Shown: positions 30,506 through 40,097, counted from the stretch's first letter. The stretch: 64,000 nt of DNA from Rhodococcoides fascians A25f (GCF_000760935.2 NZ_CP049744.1:3379501-3443500), one strand, 5' to 3'. Made by a program: numbers and translations. The notes: generated by a model not told the origin, from the letters alone.

Positions 30506-31009
30506 CTACCGCGACGCAGTGATCGATTTCGGTCCACGTCCGACGGCAACGACTCCCGACTGAACTATTTCTCGAATTCCATAGGGGTCCAACATCTTCA
30601 GCAACGCGTCGAGCTTCGAGCGGGTGCCCGTCGCTTCGACCGTGACTGCCTCGGGCGAGACATCGATCACTTTGGCGCGGAACAGGTTCACCGTTTCGAT
30701 GACCTCGCTGCGGACGCTGGCGTCGGCTCGGACCTTGATCAGCACCAACTCGCGAGCCACCGACGAATCGTCGTCCTGCTCGACGATCTTGATGACGTTG
30801 ATGAGCTTGTTGAGCTGCTTGGTCACCTGCTCGAGCGGAAATTCGTCGACGGTCACGACGATGGTCATGCGTGAGATGTCGGGAATCTCGGTTCCGCCGA
30901 CGGCGAGCGAGGAGATGTTGAAGCCGCGACGCGAGAACAGTGCGGCGACGCGGGCCAGCACACCTGGCTTGTCCTCGACGAGGACGCTGAGGGTATGGCT
31001 CGTGCTCAC
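30506..31009 (-). CDS. ilvN: acetolactate synthase small (regulatory) subunit
   Basis: 167 aa. The N-terminal ACT domain ([23 protein letters not shown], about residues 5-27, binds valine for feedback inhibition) is followed by the ALS_ss C-terminal domain that activates IlvB. The GTG start overlaps the ilvB stop (GTGA), so the subunits are co-translated. Confidence 0.97.
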   Translation of the reverse strand: MSTSHTLSVLVEDKPGVLARVAALFSRRGFNISSLAVGGTEIPDISRMTIVVTVDEFPLEQVTKQLNKLINVIKIVEQDDDSSVARELVLIKVRADASVRSEVIETVNLFRAKVIDVSPEAVTVEATGTRSKLDALLKMLDPYGIREIVQSGVVAVGRGPKSITASR

Positions 31010-32964
31010 AGGTCGGTGCCTTTCACGTCGTTGTTCATCGGGTGCGGCGCCTGCTCGCGTTCCATCGCGTCGTCGATTCCCGGCTCGCTGCCCACGGTCT
31101 CGTCCTCGTCGAACAGCGGCCGAATTCCGCGGGCGGCCATGATCTCGTCGTTGCCTGTTCCGGCGGCCACCATCGGCCACACCTGGGCGTCGGCACCGAC
31201 GATGAAGTCGATGACGACCGGACGGTCGTTGATCGCGCGTGCCTGAGCGATCACGGCATCGACGTCCTCTTCCCGCTCGCACCGCAGACCGACGCAGCCC
31301 AATGCCTCGGCAAGCTTGACGAAATCGGGGATACGAACGGCACCGTGCGTACCGAGGTTGGTGTTGGAGTAGCGCTCCTCGTAGAACAAGGTCTGCCACT
31401 GCCGAACCATGCCGAGGTTGCCGTTGTTGATGAGCGCGACCTTGATCGGGATGCCCTCGACCGCGCAGGTCGCGAGCTCCTGGTTGGTCATCTGGAAACA
31501 ACCGTCACCGTCGATGGCCCACACCTCGGCGTCGGGCAGGCCCATCTTGGCTCCCATGGCGGCCGGAACCGCGTACCCCATCGTGCCGAGGCCACCCGAG
31601 TTGAGCCACGTGCGCGGCTTCTCGTAGTTGATGAACTGCGCGGCCCACATCTGGTGCTGGCCGACGCCGGCACAGTAGATCGCGTCGGGACCGGCGAACT
31701 TGCCGACCGAGGAGATCACGAACTCGGGAGACATGGAACCGTCGGACGGACGGTCGTAACTCAACGGGTACGTCTTGCGGATGCCGTCGAGGTAGACCCA
31801 CCACTGCTCGAGATCGAGAGTCGTTCCCGTAGCGCGATCGGCCCGCAGAGCCTCGATCAGCTCGGTGATGACCTCGCCGCAGTCGCCCACTATCGGCACG
31901 TCCGCGTACCGGTTCTTACCGATCTCGGCGGGGTCGATGTCGGCGTGGATGACCTTGGCATCCGGCGCGAAGGACGAGAGCTGACCGGTGACGCGGTCGT
32001 CGAACCGGGCACCGAGCGTGATCAGCAGATCGCTGCGTTGCAGAGCGGCGACCGCAGCGACCGTGCCGTGCATGCCGGGCATGCCCAGGTTCAGCTGGTG
32101 GGTGTCGGGAAACGCCCCGCGCGCCATCAGCGTGGTGACGACCGGAATACCGGTCAGTTCGGCGAGCTCGAGCAGTTCTGCCGAGGCGTTCGCCTTGATG
32201 ACGCCGCCGCCGACGTACAGCACCGGCTGCTTGGCATCGGCGATGTAGCGCGCTGCTTCGCGAACCTGCTTGCCGTGCGGCTTGGTGACCGGGCGGTACC
32301 CGGGCAGACGCATTTCCGGTGGCCACGAGAACGTGGTCTGTGCCTGCAGCACGTCCTTCGGGATGTCGACGAGCACGGCTCCGGGACGACCCGAGGCCGC
32401 GATGTAGAACGCCTCGGCCATGATGCGCGGAATGTCCGCGCCGTCGGTGATCAGGAAGTTGTGCTTGGTGATGGGCATCGTGATACCCGAAATATCGGCT
32501 TCCTGGAAGCCGTCGGTGCCGATGAGGCTGCGCGCGACCTGACCGGTGATCGCGACGATGGGCACAGAGTCCATCTGTGCATCGGCCAACGGGGTGACGA
32601 GGTTGGTCGCACCCGGGCCGGACGTCGCCATGCAGACGCCGACCTTGCCGGTCGCCTGGGCGTAGCCGGTCGCTGCGTGGCCTGCACCCTGCTCGTGACG
32701 CACCAACACATGGCGCACCTTGACGGAGTCGAAGAGCGGGTCGTAGACCGGGAGAACCGCGCCACCGGGAATGCCGAATACGGTGTCGACGTCGAGTTCT
32801 TCGAGGGCTCGAACGACCGACTGTGCGCCGGAGACCTTCTCGGGCGCGACGTGACGTCGCGATCCGTTGGTCGCCGCTTCTGCGGACGGGCTGCTGGTCG
32901 ACGGGCTTGCGGCCGGCCCCGACTTACGAGTCGTGGGCCCCGGGCGTGCGGTTGGTGCGCTCAC
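31006..32964 (-). CDS. ilvB: acetolactate synthase large (catalytic) subunit
   Basis: 652 aa ThDP- and FAD-dependent enzyme that condenses pyruvate with pyruvate or 2-oxobutyrate. The first 40 residues are a variable Ser/Pro/Thr-rich extension. The core has the ThDP-activating Glu in [14 protein letters not shown], the FAD region, and the ThDP-binding [19 protein letters not shown]...NNGNLGMV. Expression is probably controlled by the attenuator at 33013-33124, between this gene and its promoter. Confidence 0.98.
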   Translation of the reverse strand: MSAPTARPGPTTRKSGPAASPSTSSPSAEAATNGSRRHVAPEKVSGAQSVVRALEELDVDTVFGIPGGAVLPVYDPLFDSVKVRHVLVRHEQGAGHAATGYAQATGKVGVCMATSGPGATNLVTPLADAQMDSVPIVAITGQVARSLIGTDGFQEADISGITMPITKHNFLITDGADIPRIMAEAFYIAASGRPGAVLVDIPKDVLQAQTTFSWPPEMRLPGYRPVTKPHGKQVREAARYIADAKQPVLYVGGGVIKANASAELLELAELTGIPVVTTLMARGAFPDTHQLNLGMPGMHGTVAAVAALQRSDLLITLGARFDDRVTGQLSSFAPDAKVIHADIDPAEIGKNRYADVPIVGDCGEVITELIEALRADRATGTTLDLEQWWVYLDGIRKTYPLSYDRPSDGSMSPEFVISSVGKFAGPDAIYCAGVGQHQMWAAQFINYEKPRTWLNSGGLGTMGYAVPAAMGAKMGLPDAEVWAIDGDGCFQMTNQELATCAVEGIPIKVALINNGNLGMVRQWQTLFYEERYSNTNLGTHGAVRIPDFVKLAEALGCVGLRCEREEDVDAVIAQARAINDRPVVIDFIVGADAQVWPMVAAGTGNDEIMAARGIRPLFDEDETVGSEPGIDDAMEREQAPHPMNNDVKGTDL

Positions 32965-33012
32965 TGATTGCTTCCTCAGGAATGTGAAATTGCTGGGCGA
33001 TCTCTGGGCAAG

Positions 33013-33045
33013 AAAAAACCCCCGTCAGCGAGTGCTGTACGAGGG
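33013..33045 (-). terminator. attenuator: intrinsic terminator in the ilvB leader
   Basis: On the minus strand CCCTCGT pairs with ACGGGGG (one G-U), enclosing an inner CAGC/GCTG stem with loop ACTC, and the hairpin is followed by six T residues. It lies about 50 nt before the ilvB ATG. Such a U-rich intrinsic terminator is unusual in this GC-rich window, which points to a regulatory role. Confidence 0.85.
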
Positions 33046-33046
33046 T

Positions 33047-33093
33047 GGCGCGTCGATGCGAGTTTGAACAACCGGCTCAGGCGTTGACGCGCC
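33047..33093 (-). promoter_or_regulatory. ilvB leader: alternative hairpin overlapping the leader peptide
   Basis: Perfect 8-bp inverted repeat GGCGCGTC / GACGCGCC joins the codons just after the Ile-Leu-Val-Ile run of the leader peptide to the bases immediately before the terminator. A second competing stem (CCGGC...GCCGG) overlaps the stop of the leader. Ribosome stalling on the branched-chain codons would change which stem forms, the classical layout of transcription attenuation. Confidence 0.6.
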
Positions 33094-33124
33094 GGCCGAT
33101 TACGAGTATCCAATTCCGCTTCAC
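33077..33124 (-). CDS. ilvB leader peptide (attenuation peptide)
   Basis: A 15-codon frame starting GTG, product MKRNWILVIGRRVNA. Four consecutive branched-chain codons (Ile-Leu-Val-Ile) lie in the middle, with a further Val near the end. It sits between the presumed promoter and the terminator hairpin of ilvB, about 110 nt before the ilvB start. Leader peptides with branched-chain codons upstream of ilvB are established in other actinobacteria. The Shine-Dalgarno signal is weak (GAG 6-8 nt upstream); an in-frame GTG at 33148 would add eight codons. Confidence 0.75.
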   Translation of the reverse strand: MKRNWILVIGRRVNA

Positions 33125-33181
33125 GCGCTCGACGGTAGGCGCGCGCACAGGGAAGAGTCAAACTCGTCACGACGCAATCCC

Positions 33182-33187
33182 ATTATG
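33182..33187 (-). promoter_or_regulatory. putative -10 box CATAAT for the ilvBNC transcript
   Basis: CATAAT on the minus strand lies about 58 nt before the leader-peptide start. No convincing -35 box. Confidence 0.3.
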
Positions 33188-33200
33188 TGAGATCGCGTAG

Positions 33201-33755
33201 ATGCAATGCGAAGATGAATGGGTGTCGTCTCCGCAGCAGTCCGAACCACCTCGGCCATCATCCCACACTGCCTCCGAGGCACCGAACGGTGCCGAGGGTC
33301 GACAACCGTCGACCACGCAGGTCATTCGCATGCCGCGCCTTGCACTGCTCGGCGTGGCGCTGCTGCTGTTCGGCACAGCGCTGCCGGCGTTCAGCTGGCC
33401 CGCGGCTCTGGGCTGGCTGCTGATCCTGCCGATCGTTGCGTTCGTCTGGGTGCTTCGGGTGCGCACCGTCGTCACTCCGGACGCGATCACCGCTCGACGG
33501 TTCGTGGGTTCGGACGTGATCGACTGGAATTCGGTGACGGGTCTGCATTTCCCGGATCGCCGCTGGGCGCGCGTCGTCCTGAGCGACACGAGCGAGAAAT
33601 CGCTGCCGCTGGTGCGGTTCGATCTCCTTCCCCAACTCGCTGCTGCCAGCGGCGGCCGCATCACCGATCCGTACGCCGCTGCCGCTGCCGCAGAAGACAA
33701 GGCCCGAGCGGAAGCCGACGACGCCGAGGGCGAGCAGGCACCGACCGACCGGTAG
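33201..33755 (+). CDS. PH-domain (Rv3004-type) low-molecular-weight membrane protein
   Basis: 184 aa. A variable hydrophilic N-terminus of about 40 residues is followed by two short hydrophobic helices (about 45-84), then a bacterial PH-like domain (VRTVVTPDAITARRFVGSDVIDW...VVLSD) and an Ala/Glu-rich tail. The gene between ilvB and ilvD carries the same annotation in mycobacteria; function unknown. ATG 33201 is the longest start; GTG 33222 (SSPQQSEPP...) is an alternative. It is divergent from the ilvB leader. Confidence 0.83.
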   Translation: MQCEDEWVSSPQQSEPPRPSSHTASEAPNGAEGRQPSTTQVIRMPRLALLGVALLLFGTALPAFSWPAALGWLLILPIVAFVWVLRVRTVVTPDAITARRFVGSDVIDWNSVTGLHFPDRRWARVVLSDTSEKSLPLVRFDLLPQLAAASGGRITDPYAAAAAAEDKARAEADDAEGEQAPTDR

Positions 33756-33814
33756 CAGACGGCGAGTAGCCTCGTCCGTGCGAGAAACCGCTGCAACGAA
33801 CGAGGACTACGCAC

Positions 33815-35656
33815 ATGCCGCCGCTACGCTCACGGGTCACCACTGTCGGACGCAACGCCGCGGGCGCACGCTCGCTGTGGCGCGCCACCGGAATGACCGA
33901 TTCGGATTTCGGTAAACCCATCGTCGCCATCGCGAACTCGTACACCCAGTTCGTCCCGGGCCACGTGCACCTGAAGAACGTGGGCGAGATCGTCGCCGAC
34001 GCCGTCCGCGCGGCCGGCGGCGTTCCCCGTGAATTCCACACGATCGCCGTCGACGACGGCATCGCCATGGGCCACGGCGGCATGCTGTACTCGCTGCCCA
34101 GCCGCGAGATCATCGCCGATTCCGTCGAGTACATGGCCAACGCGCACACCGCCGACGCGCTGGTCTGCATCTCCAACTGCGACAAGATCACTCCCGGCAT
34201 GCTCAATGCCGCGATGCGCCTGAACATCCCGGCCGTCTTCGTCTCGGGCGGACCGATGGAGGCGGGCAAGGCCGTCGTCGTCGGCGGCGTCGCACAGGCA
34301 CCGACCGACCTGATCACCGCGATCTCCGCCAGCGCGAACGACGCTGTGTCCGAGGAAGGTCTCGACGAGGTCGAGCGCAGTGCCTGCCCCACGTGTGGAT
34401 CCTGCTCGGGAATGTTCACTGCGAACTCGATGAACTGTCTCACCGAGGCACTCGGACTCGCACTGCCGGGAAACGGTTCGACTCTGGCTACTCATCAGGC
34501 CCGCCGCGCCCTGTTCACGCGAGCCGGCACCACGATCGTCGACGCCGCATTGAAGTACTACCGCGACGAGGACGAGTCCGTTCTCCCTCGCAACATCGCC
34601 ACCCCGGCCGCGTTTCGCAACGCCATGGCACTCGATGTGGCGATGGGCGGATCGACCAACACGGTGCTGCACACCCTCGCTGCCGCGCAGGAAGGTGAGG
34701 TCGACTTCGACCTCGAGACCATCGACGCCATCAGCCGCAAGGTCCCGTGCCTGGCAAAGGTCTCCCCCAACTCCGATTACCACATGGAGGACGTACACCG
34801 CGCCGGCGGAATTCCGGCTCTCCTCGGCGAACTGCGTCGCGCGAACCTGCTCGAAACCGACGTCTCGACCGTGCACACGAAGAGCTTCGACGAGTGGCTC
34901 GACACCTGGGACATCCGATCAGGAAAGGCGTCCGACGAAGCGGTCGAGTTGTTCCATGCTGCGCCCGGTGGCGTCCGCACCGTCGAGCCGTTCTCCACGA
35001 ACAACCGCTGGTCGTCTCTCGACACCGACGCCGCAGGCGGCTGCATCCGCGATCTCGAGCACGCGTACACGGTCGAAGGTGGCCTGGTGGTGCTCCGCGG
35101 CAACATCGCGGTCGACGGTGCCATCCTCAAGACCGCCGGCATCGACGAGGACCTGTTCGCCTTCCAGGGCCCGGCCCTGGTCGTCGAATCGCAGGAAGAG
35201 GCCGTCTCCGCCATTCTGCAGAAGAAGATCCAACCCGGCGACGTGCTGGTCGTTCGCTACGAGGGACCCAAGGGCGGCCCGGGCATGCAGGAGATGCTGC
35301 ACCCGACGGCGTTTCTGAAGGGTGCCGGTCTGGGCAAGGTCTGCGCGCTGATCACCGACGGCCGCTTCTCCGGCGGAACCTCGGGCCTGTCCATCGGGCA
35401 CATCTCGCCCGAGGCCGCGGCCGGCGGAGTCATCGGGCTCGTCGAGAACGGTGACCAGGTTCGGATCGACGTCGCCTCCCGCACCCTCGAAATTCTGGTG
35501 GACGACGAGACCCTCGAGACGCGCCGAGCGAAGATGCTCACGTCCGAGCGTCCGTGGCAGCCGGTGGACCGCCAGCGCACGGTCACGACCGCCCTGCGCG
35601 CGTACGCGGCTTTGGCGACGTCGGCCGACAAGGGTGCCGTCCGCTACGTGCCCTGA
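33815..35656 (+). CDS. ilvD: dihydroxy-acid dehydratase
   Basis: 613 aa. It dehydrates 2,3-dihydroxy acids to 2-oxo acids, the step after IlvC in valine and isoleucine synthesis. Cluster-binding cysteines lie in [10 protein letters not shown] and in [15 protein letters not shown]; other blocks are [19 protein letters not shown] and [27 protein letters not shown] precedes the ATG. It is close to ilvBNC but on the opposite strand, so it is not under the attenuator. A strong terminator follows. Confidence 0.98.
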   Translation: MPPLRSRVTTVGRNAAGARSLWRATGMTDSDFGKPIVAIANSYTQFVPGHVHLKNVGEIVADAVRAAGGVPREFHTIAVDDGIAMGHGGMLYSLPSREIIADSVEYMANAHTADALVCISNCDKITPGMLNAAMRLNIPAVFVSGGPMEAGKAVVVGGVAQAPTDLITAISASANDAVSEEGLDEVERSACPTCGSCSGMFTANSMNCLTEALGLALPGNGSTLATHQARRALFTRAGTTIVDAALKYYRDEDESVLPRNIATPAAFRNAMALDVAMGGSTNTVLHTLAAAQEGEVDFDLETIDAISRKVPCLAKVSPNSDYHMEDVHRAGGIPALLGELRRANLLETDVSTVHTKSFDEWLDTWDIRSGKASDEAVELFHAAPGGVRTVEPFSTNNRWSSLDTDAAGGCIRDLEHAYTVEGGLVVLRGNIAVDGAILKTAGIDEDLFAFQGPALVVESQEEAVSAILQKKIQPGDVLVVRYEGPKGGPGMQEMLHPTAFLKGAGLGKVCALITDGRFSGGTSGLSIGHISPEAAAGGVIGLVENGDQVRIDVASRTLEILVDDETLETRRAKMLTSERPWQPVDRQRTVTTALRAYAALATSADKGAVRYVP

Positions 35657-35665
35657 GAAACAGCA

Positions 35666-35709
35666 GAACCCATGTGCGTGGAGCTACGAAGTGCCACGCA
35701 CATGGGTTC
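35666..35709. terminator. bidirectional hairpin terminator between ilvD and the DoxX gene
   Basis: Perfect 16-bp inverted repeat GAACCCATGTGCGTGG with its complement and a 12-nt loop, between convergent stops. Confidence 0.85.
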
Positions 35710-35724
35710 GATCGGTATCGGGGA

Positions 35725-36720
35725 TCAGCGAACGACGGGGTTGGCTCCGTTGAGGAAGATCCAGATGCACACGCCTGCGGCGATGCCGACGACGAGTGCC
35801 AGCAGCGATCCGATTCGCGGTCGAGTGGCCCACCCGCGCCGACCGTCGAAGGCGATCTTTCCCGGGCCGGTGAGGATGATTGCGGCCGCGGCGAAGCCGA
35901 GAACTGTCTCGTACTCGACGCCGCTGCTACCGGAGAACTGCAACCCGGGCTCTGCGGCCTGCTTGAAGCACCACGCGTTGATGATGGTCGCGAGCACGGC
36001 TGCGCCCGCGAGCGGTGTCGCCAGACCCAGGATCAACAACGCGCCGCCGAGCGTCTCGCCTGCAGCAGCCGCGATCGCGAGAATCTCCGAGTAGCGAAAG
36101 CCCGAGTTCTCCAGCAGATTCTGGAATCCGTCGAGTCCCGGCCCGTTCCACAGGCCGACCAGTTTCTGCAAGCCGTGACCGAGGAATACCGCTCCTACCG
36201 CCACGCGCAGGACGAACAAGCCGAGATCGGTGCTACCGCGACGAGCGGGCACCTCGACGGTCTCGGTGCGAACCTCGGGCTCGGGGGTGACTGCCGCTCC
36301 GGACGCTGTGGCTCCTGCGCCCGCCGAGGTGCCGAGGTACTCGGTGGAGTGATCGGAGTATGCGGTCGAGGACGTGCTGTCGGCCGACGCACCGGTCGTG
36401 GGCGAATCCGCGTAAGCCGACGGCCGATAGGCCTGGATCTTCTCGGTCGGTTGCGCGTCTGTCGACCTCGTATCGGACGAACGTGCGTCGGACGTCGACG
36501 AGTACGGGAAGTCGAGCTCGTCGTCGGTCCGAGGCAATCGATCCGAACGCTGGGCACCGAACGCAGAGGTCGATGCGCCGGAGGTATCGGCTCGGTCCGA
36601 GGCGGGTGTGCCGGACGCAGAGCGCGAGGGTGGGATCTGTTCGGTGGGATTGTCGTACGGGCTCTCGGCCGGTTCGTACGACTGGTCCGGCCGGTTTGGG
36701 TCGCGCGGTGTATCGGTCAC
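35725..36720 (-). CDS. DoxX-family membrane protein with long disordered N-terminus
   Basis: 331 aa. About the first 150 residues are hydrophilic and rich in Ser, Thr, Asp and Pro, with no predicted fold. The C-terminal part is a DoxX domain: four helices with GLFVLRVAVGAVFLGHGLQKL at the start. In mycobacteria the DoxX protein of this place (Rv3005c) works with superoxide dismutase and a thiol-oxidoreductase in oxidant defence. Start GTG 36720 is chosen because a TACTGT -10 box lies 6 nt upstream; an in-frame ATG at 36759 is possible. Confidence 0.88.
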   Translation of the reverse strand: MTDTPRDPNRPDQSYEPAESPYDNPTEQIPPSRSASGTPASDRADTSGASTSAFGAQRSDRLPRTDDELDFPYSSTSDARSSDTRSTDAQPTEKIQAYRPSAYADSPTTGASADSTSSTAYSDHSTEYLGTSAGAGATASGAAVTPEPEVRTETVEVPARRGSTDLGLFVLRVAVGAVFLGHGLQKLVGLWNGPGLDGFQNLLENSGFRYSEILAIAAAAGETLGGALLILGLATPLAGAAVLATIINAWCFKQAAEPGLQFSGSSGVEYETVLGFAAAAIILTGPGKIAFDGRRGWATRPRIGSLLALVVGIAAGVCIWIFLNGANPVVR

Positions 36721-36726
36721 CTCCCC

Positions 36727-36732
36727 ACAGTA
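36727..36732 (-). promoter_or_regulatory. -10 box TACTGT, leaderless-type start of the DoxX gene
   Basis: TACTGT on the minus strand, 6 nt before GTG 36720; the GGGGAG between them touches the start codon, too close to act as a ribosome-binding site. Confidence 0.4.
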
Positions 36733-36791
36733 GAGCCGATATGCGCCGATTACCCTCATGGCCGCGTGGCGAGTCCGCACCGACGCTGACG

Positions 36792-36797
36792 TACCGT
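36792..36797 (+). promoter_or_regulatory. -10 box TACCGT, short-leader or leaderless start of the lipoprotein gene
   Basis: TACCGT ends 7 nt before ATG 36805. GAAGG adjoins the ATG but is too close for a standard ribosome-binding site. With the DoxX promoter it fills the 84-nt divergent spacer. Confidence 0.4.
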
Positions 36798-36804
36798 TCG
36801 AAGG

Positions 36805-37953
36805 ATGAAGCCGGTCGGAGCGTCACCTCGAAGTGCCACTGCCGCTGTCGTCGCACTGTCCATGACGGCCGCCATGCTCGCCGGGTGCGCCCGCTTCGAC
36901 GACTCGAATTCGTCGCCGTTCACCCCTGCACCCGAGGTCGGTGCCGCCGAATTGCAACCGACGACCCCCAGCGAGGCACCGCCGTCGTCGGATCCGAATG
37001 CTCCGCCCCCGCCGTCGGGTCCCTGCGTCGATCCCGACCCGTCGGTGATCGCGACGTGTCTGGACACCACCGGCGGCCTCGTGGCACTGCCCGACGGACA
37101 GAGCGCGCTGGTAGCCGAGCGCCGAACCGGTCGCATCATGGAGGTCGCGGCAGGTCGCACACCGCTCGAGGTCGCCCGCATCGCGGTCGATGGCACCGGT
37201 GACGGAGGACTACTCGACATCGCGCTCTCCCCCACCTACACCGAGGACAGGCTGCTCTACGCCCTCGTCACCACGCCCTCGGACACCAGAGTGGTTCGGC
37301 TCGCTCCCGGCGACGTCCCCAAGGACATCTTGACCGGCATTCCTCGCGGCGCGACGGGCAATCGTGGGTCCATCGACTTCTACACCCCGACCGAGCTGCT
37401 CGTCCTCACCGGCGACAACGGCGACCCGGCCGCAGCCCAGAATCCGGATTCTCTGTCCGGCAAGCTGTTACGGGTGACGTCGTTGTCCCCGACGTCCAAT
37501 CCCCCGCGTCCGCAGATCGCACTGAGTGGAATCGGGACGGCAGGCGATGTGTGCACCGACGGTGCCGGGAACATCTATGTCACCGACCGCACCGCGATCG
37601 AAGACCGCTTGCAGCGCATCGACAAACTCGGCGCGGTGTTCTCTCCGGTATGGACGTGGCCGGACCGCCCCGGCGTGGCCGGATGTGCAGCAGGCGACGG
37701 TGGCGTGGCTGTGGCCCTCACGACAGCGAAAGCTGTTGCAGCGCTGACCACCGATGCAAACACCGGAGCCGTATCGGCCGAACCGACGCTGCTGATCCAG
37801 GACCGTTACGGACAGCTGAACGGGGCAACGAGCTCGGCGGACGGTCAGATTCTGGTGGGAACGGTGAACAAGAACGGCGCGGAGCCCGGCCCCACCGACG
37901 ACCGCGTCGTCAAGGTGCCCTTCCCCGGTGGAGGCGGAGGCGGAGTCGACTGA
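36805..37953 (+). CDS. PQQ-dependent sugar dehydrogenase-like lipoprotein
   Basis: 382 aa. Signal peptide with lipobox LAGC (Cys at about 28), a Pro/Ser-rich linker to about residue 72, then a GSDH/NHL-type beta-propeller: repeated GGLVALPDGQSALVAER, GGLLDIALSPTY, LTGDNGDP and GNIYVTDRT blades. Such proteins are named glucose/sorbosone dehydrogenases, but most actinobacterial members have not been shown to bind PQQ, so a carbohydrate-binding or scaffold role is possible. Anchored outside the membrane. A U-tailed terminator follows. Confidence 0.87.
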   Translation: MKPVGASPRSATAAVVALSMTAAMLAGCARFDDSNSSPFTPAPEVGAAELQPTTPSEAPPSSDPNAPPPPSGPCVDPDPSVIATCLDTTGGLVALPDGQSALVAERRTGRIMEVAAGRTPLEVARIAVDGTGDGGLLDIALSPTYTEDRLLYALVTTPSDTRVVRLAPGDVPKDILTGIPRGATGNRGSIDFYTPTELLVLTGDNGDPAAAQNPDSLSGKLLRVTSLSPTSNPPRPQIALSGIGTAGDVCTDGAGNIYVTDRTAIEDRLQRIDKLGAVFSPVWTWPDRPGVAGCAAGDGGVAVALTTAKAVAALTTDANTGAVSAEPTLLIQDRYGQLNGATSSADGQILVGTVNKNGAEPGPTDDRVVKVPFPGGGGGGVD

Positions 37954-37962
37954 TCGACGAAC

Positions 37963-38003
37963 GACTGCGGCCGAGCGCAATCGCGCTCGGCCGCAGTCTT
38001 TTT
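37963..38003 (+). terminator. intrinsic terminator after the lipoprotein gene
   Basis: Perfect 16-bp stem GACTGCGGCCGAGCGC with its complement, loop AATC, followed by five T on the plus strand. Convergent gatB ends just beyond. Confidence 0.9.
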
Positions 38004-38009
38004 CGACGA

Positions 38010-39521
38010 TCAGGACTGGCCGCAGGCCTCGAGCACGAGCTCCTTGACGCGGGCCGCGTCGGCTTGACCGCGCGTCGCCTTCATCACCGTACCCACGATG
38101 GCACCGGCAGCTTGAACCTTGCCGCTGCGGATCTTCTCCACCACACCAGGATTGGCGGCAAGTGCCTCGTCGACAGCGGCTTGCAACTTCGTGTCGTCTT
38201 TCTCCAACACGAGGTTACGGTCGGACATCACCTGAGCCGGCTCGCCCTCGCCTGCCAGCACCCCGTCCACCACCTGACGGGCACCGTTGTTGTTGAGCTT
38301 GCCGTCGGAGACCAACGCGGCCACCTCCGCCACCTGCGCCGGAGTGATCGCCAGATCGGCCAGCTCGACTCCGGCCACATTGGCTTGCTGCGACAGGTAC
38401 GACACCCACCAGGACCGCGCGGCCTGCGGCGACGCACCGGCATCCACCGTTGCCGCGACGAGCTCGAGCGCCCCGGAGTTCACCAGGTCGCGCATTTCCT
38501 CGTCGGAGACACCCCAATCCTTCTGGATCCGGCCGCGTCGCAGCCACGGAAGCTCCGGCAGGGTCCCGCGGAGCTCCTCGATCCAGTCCGCGTTCGGAGC
38601 GACGGGCGCAAGATCGGGCTCGGGGAAGTAGCGGTAGTCCTCCGCGGTCTCCTTCTTGCGGCCCGGGGTGGTGGTGCCGTCGGATTCCTGGAAGTGCCGA
38701 GTCTCCTGCGTCACCTCTCCGCCGGCTTCGAGAACCGCTGCCTGACGGCGCATCTCGTACCGAACGGCAACCTCGACGCTCTTGAGCGAGTTGACGTTCT
38801 TCGTCTCGGTGCGGGTGCCGAATTCGGTGGCGGTCTTCTTCATCAGCGACACGTTGGCGTCACAGCGCAGCGACCCCTGATCCATCCGTACATCGGACAC
38901 GTTCAGCGACTTCAACAGATCTCGGAGTGCGGTGACGTAGGCGCGCGCCACTTCGGGCGCGCGCGCTCCGGTCCCCGTGATCGTCTTCGTCACGATCTCC
39001 ACCAACGGCACACCGGCACGGTTGTAATCGAGCAGCGAATGCGACGCCCCCTCGATGCGGCCGGTCGCTCCGCCGACGTGCGTCGACTTGCCGGTGTCCT
39101 CTTCCATGTGCGCGCGCTCGATCTCGACGCGGAACGTGCTGCCGTCATCGAGCAGAACATCGAGGTAGCCCTCGGTGGCGATGGGCTCGTCGTACTGCGA
39201 AATCTGATAGTTCTTCGGCTGATCCGGGTAGAAGTAGTTCTTGCGAGCGAACCGACCCCACGGAGTGATCGAGCAATTGAGCGCCAACCCGATACGGATC
39301 GCAGATTCCACGGCAGCGGCGTTGACCACCGGTAGCGCGCCGGGAAGGCTCAGGCACACCGGGCACACCTGCGTGTTCGGCTCGGCACCGAACGCGGTGG
39401 GGCAACCGCAGAACATCTTGGTCTCCGTACCCAGCTCCACGTGGACCTCCATGCCCAACACGGGGTCGAACGTGGCGAGCACATCGTCGTAATCGATCAG
39501 ATCGACGGTTGCAGCAGTCAT
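38010..39521 (-). CDS. gatB: aspartyl/glutamyl-tRNA amidotransferase subunit B
   Basis: 503 aa, the tRNA-binding kinase subunit of GatCAB, which converts Glu-tRNA-Gln (and Asp-tRNA-Asn) to the amidated form. Blocks: [18 protein letters not shown] at the N-terminus with zinc Cys pairs (CGC...CPVCL), and the C-terminal YqeY-like tail. ATG 39521 is chosen over the longer frame because a -10 box TAAACT lies 7 nt upstream and the family begins here. It is 7-8 kb from gatA and gatC, as in M. tuberculosis where they are also split. Confidence 0.97.
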   Translation of the reverse strand: MTAATVDLIDYDDVLATFDPVLGMEVHVELGTETKMFCGCPTAFGAEPNTQVCPVCLSLPGALPVVNAAAVESAIRIGLALNCSITPWGRFARKNYFYPDQPKNYQISQYDEPIATEGYLDVLLDDGSTFRVEIERAHMEEDTGKSTHVGGATGRIEGASHSLLDYNRAGVPLVEIVTKTITGTGARAPEVARAYVTALRDLLKSLNVSDVRMDQGSLRCDANVSLMKKTATEFGTRTETKNVNSLKSVEVAVRYEMRRQAAVLEAGGEVTQETRHFQESDGTTTPGRKKETAEDYRYFPEPDLAPVAPNADWIEELRGTLPELPWLRRGRIQKDWGVSDEEMRDLVNSGALELVAATVDAGASPQAARSWWVSYLSQQANVAGVELADLAITPAQVAEVAALVSDGKLNNNGARQVVDGVLAGEGEPAQVMSDRNLVLEKDDTKLQAAVDEALAANPGVVEKIRSGKVQAAGAIVGTVMKATRGQADAARVKELVLEACGQS

Positions 39522-39528
39522 GGTCCGT

Positions 39529-39534
39529 AGTTTA
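39529..39534 (-). promoter_or_regulatory. -10 box TAAACT, leaderless-type start of gatB
   Basis: TAAACT on the minus strand, 7 nt before the gatB ATG; no Shine-Dalgarno sequence. Confidence 0.5.
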
Positions 39535-39545
39535 TGCATTGCATA
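39533..39545. promoter_or_regulatory. 13-bp palindrome TATGCA-T-TGCATA in the gatB/thioesterase spacer
   Basis: A perfect short palindrome just upstream of the gatB -10 box. It could be a regulator site or a chance AT-rich promoter element. Confidence 0.3.
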
Positions 39546-39555
39546 CGACGCGCGA

Positions 39556-39576
39556 GTAACCACGTGCACTGGTTAC
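39556..39576. promoter_or_regulatory. candidate operator GTAACCA-N7-TGGTTAC
   Basis: Perfect 7-bp inverted repeat with a 7-nt spacer; it overlaps the first three bases of the thioesterase -10 box (39574-39579). The size and symmetry fit a TetR- or MarR-type dimer site. No such regulator gene is adjacent. Confidence 0.5.
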
Positions 39577-39579
39577 CGT
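39574..39579 (+). promoter_or_regulatory. -10 box TACCGT, leaderless-type start of the thioesterase gene
   Basis: TACCGT ends 6 nt before GTG 39586; no Shine-Dalgarno sequence. Confidence 0.5.
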
Positions 39580-39585
39580 GCACGG

Positions 39586-40080
39586 GTGACGCACACCGAG
39601 AAGCAGACACTGTCGATGACCGTGCTGATGACCCCGGACATGGCGAATTTCTCCGGCAACGTCCACGGCGGCACCATTCTCAAATTCCTGGACCAGGTGG
39701 CGTATGCCTGTGCCAGTCGCTATGCCGGGGCGTACGTGGTCACTCTGTCGGTCGATCGAGTCGTCTTTCGCGAGCCCATCCACGTCGGTGAACTCGTCAC
39801 TTTCTCGGCATCGGTCAACTACACCGGCCGCACCTCGATGGAAGTCGGGATTCGCGTCGAAACCGAGAACATTCAGTTCGGTGAGCTACGGCACACCAAC
39901 AGTTGCTACTTCACCATGGTCGCGATCGGCGACGACGGCAAGCCGAAGACACTGCCCCAGTTGACGCCGACCACCGACGTCGGTGCTCAGCGCTTCGAGG
40001 CTGCGCTGCGGCGACGCCAATTGCGCCGTGAGACCGAAGCACGCGAGGCCGAGATCCAGGAGGCCGCCAGTCGCATCTGA
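39586..40080 (+). CDS. hotdog-fold acyl-CoA thioesterase (ACOT/YciA type)
   Basis: 164 aa. The hotdog active-site helix NFSGNVHGGTILKFLDQVAY (residues 21-40) carries N25, H27-G28-G29 and D36; the second half has TSMEVGIRVETEN. It hydrolyses acyl-CoA to free acid and CoA in the cytoplasm. GTG 39586 is chosen for the promoter spacing and because the family starts at about this point. The promoter overlaps a palindrome, so it is probably regulated. Convergent with pfkA, 17 nt apart. Confidence 0.92.
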   Translation: MTHTEKQTLSMTVLMTPDMANFSGNVHGGTILKFLDQVAYACASRYAGAYVVTLSVDRVVFREPIHVGELVTFSASVNYTGRTSMEVGIRVETENIQFGELRHTNSCYFTMVAIGDDGKPKTLPQLTPTTDVGAQRFEAALRRRQLRRETEAREAEIQEAASRI

Positions 40081-40097
40081 CCTCCCGAGGCACCGGT

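Noticed and set aside
31042..32967. A 641-codon plus-strand frame opposite ilvB
   Set aside because: Composition is Arg/Gly/His-rich with no domain; ilvB on the minus strand is unmistakable.
32976..33170. A 64-codon minus-strand frame covering the ilvB leader
   Set aside because: It lacks a branched-chain codon run and reads through the attenuator hairpin; the 15-codon frame at 33077-33124 fits attenuation far better.
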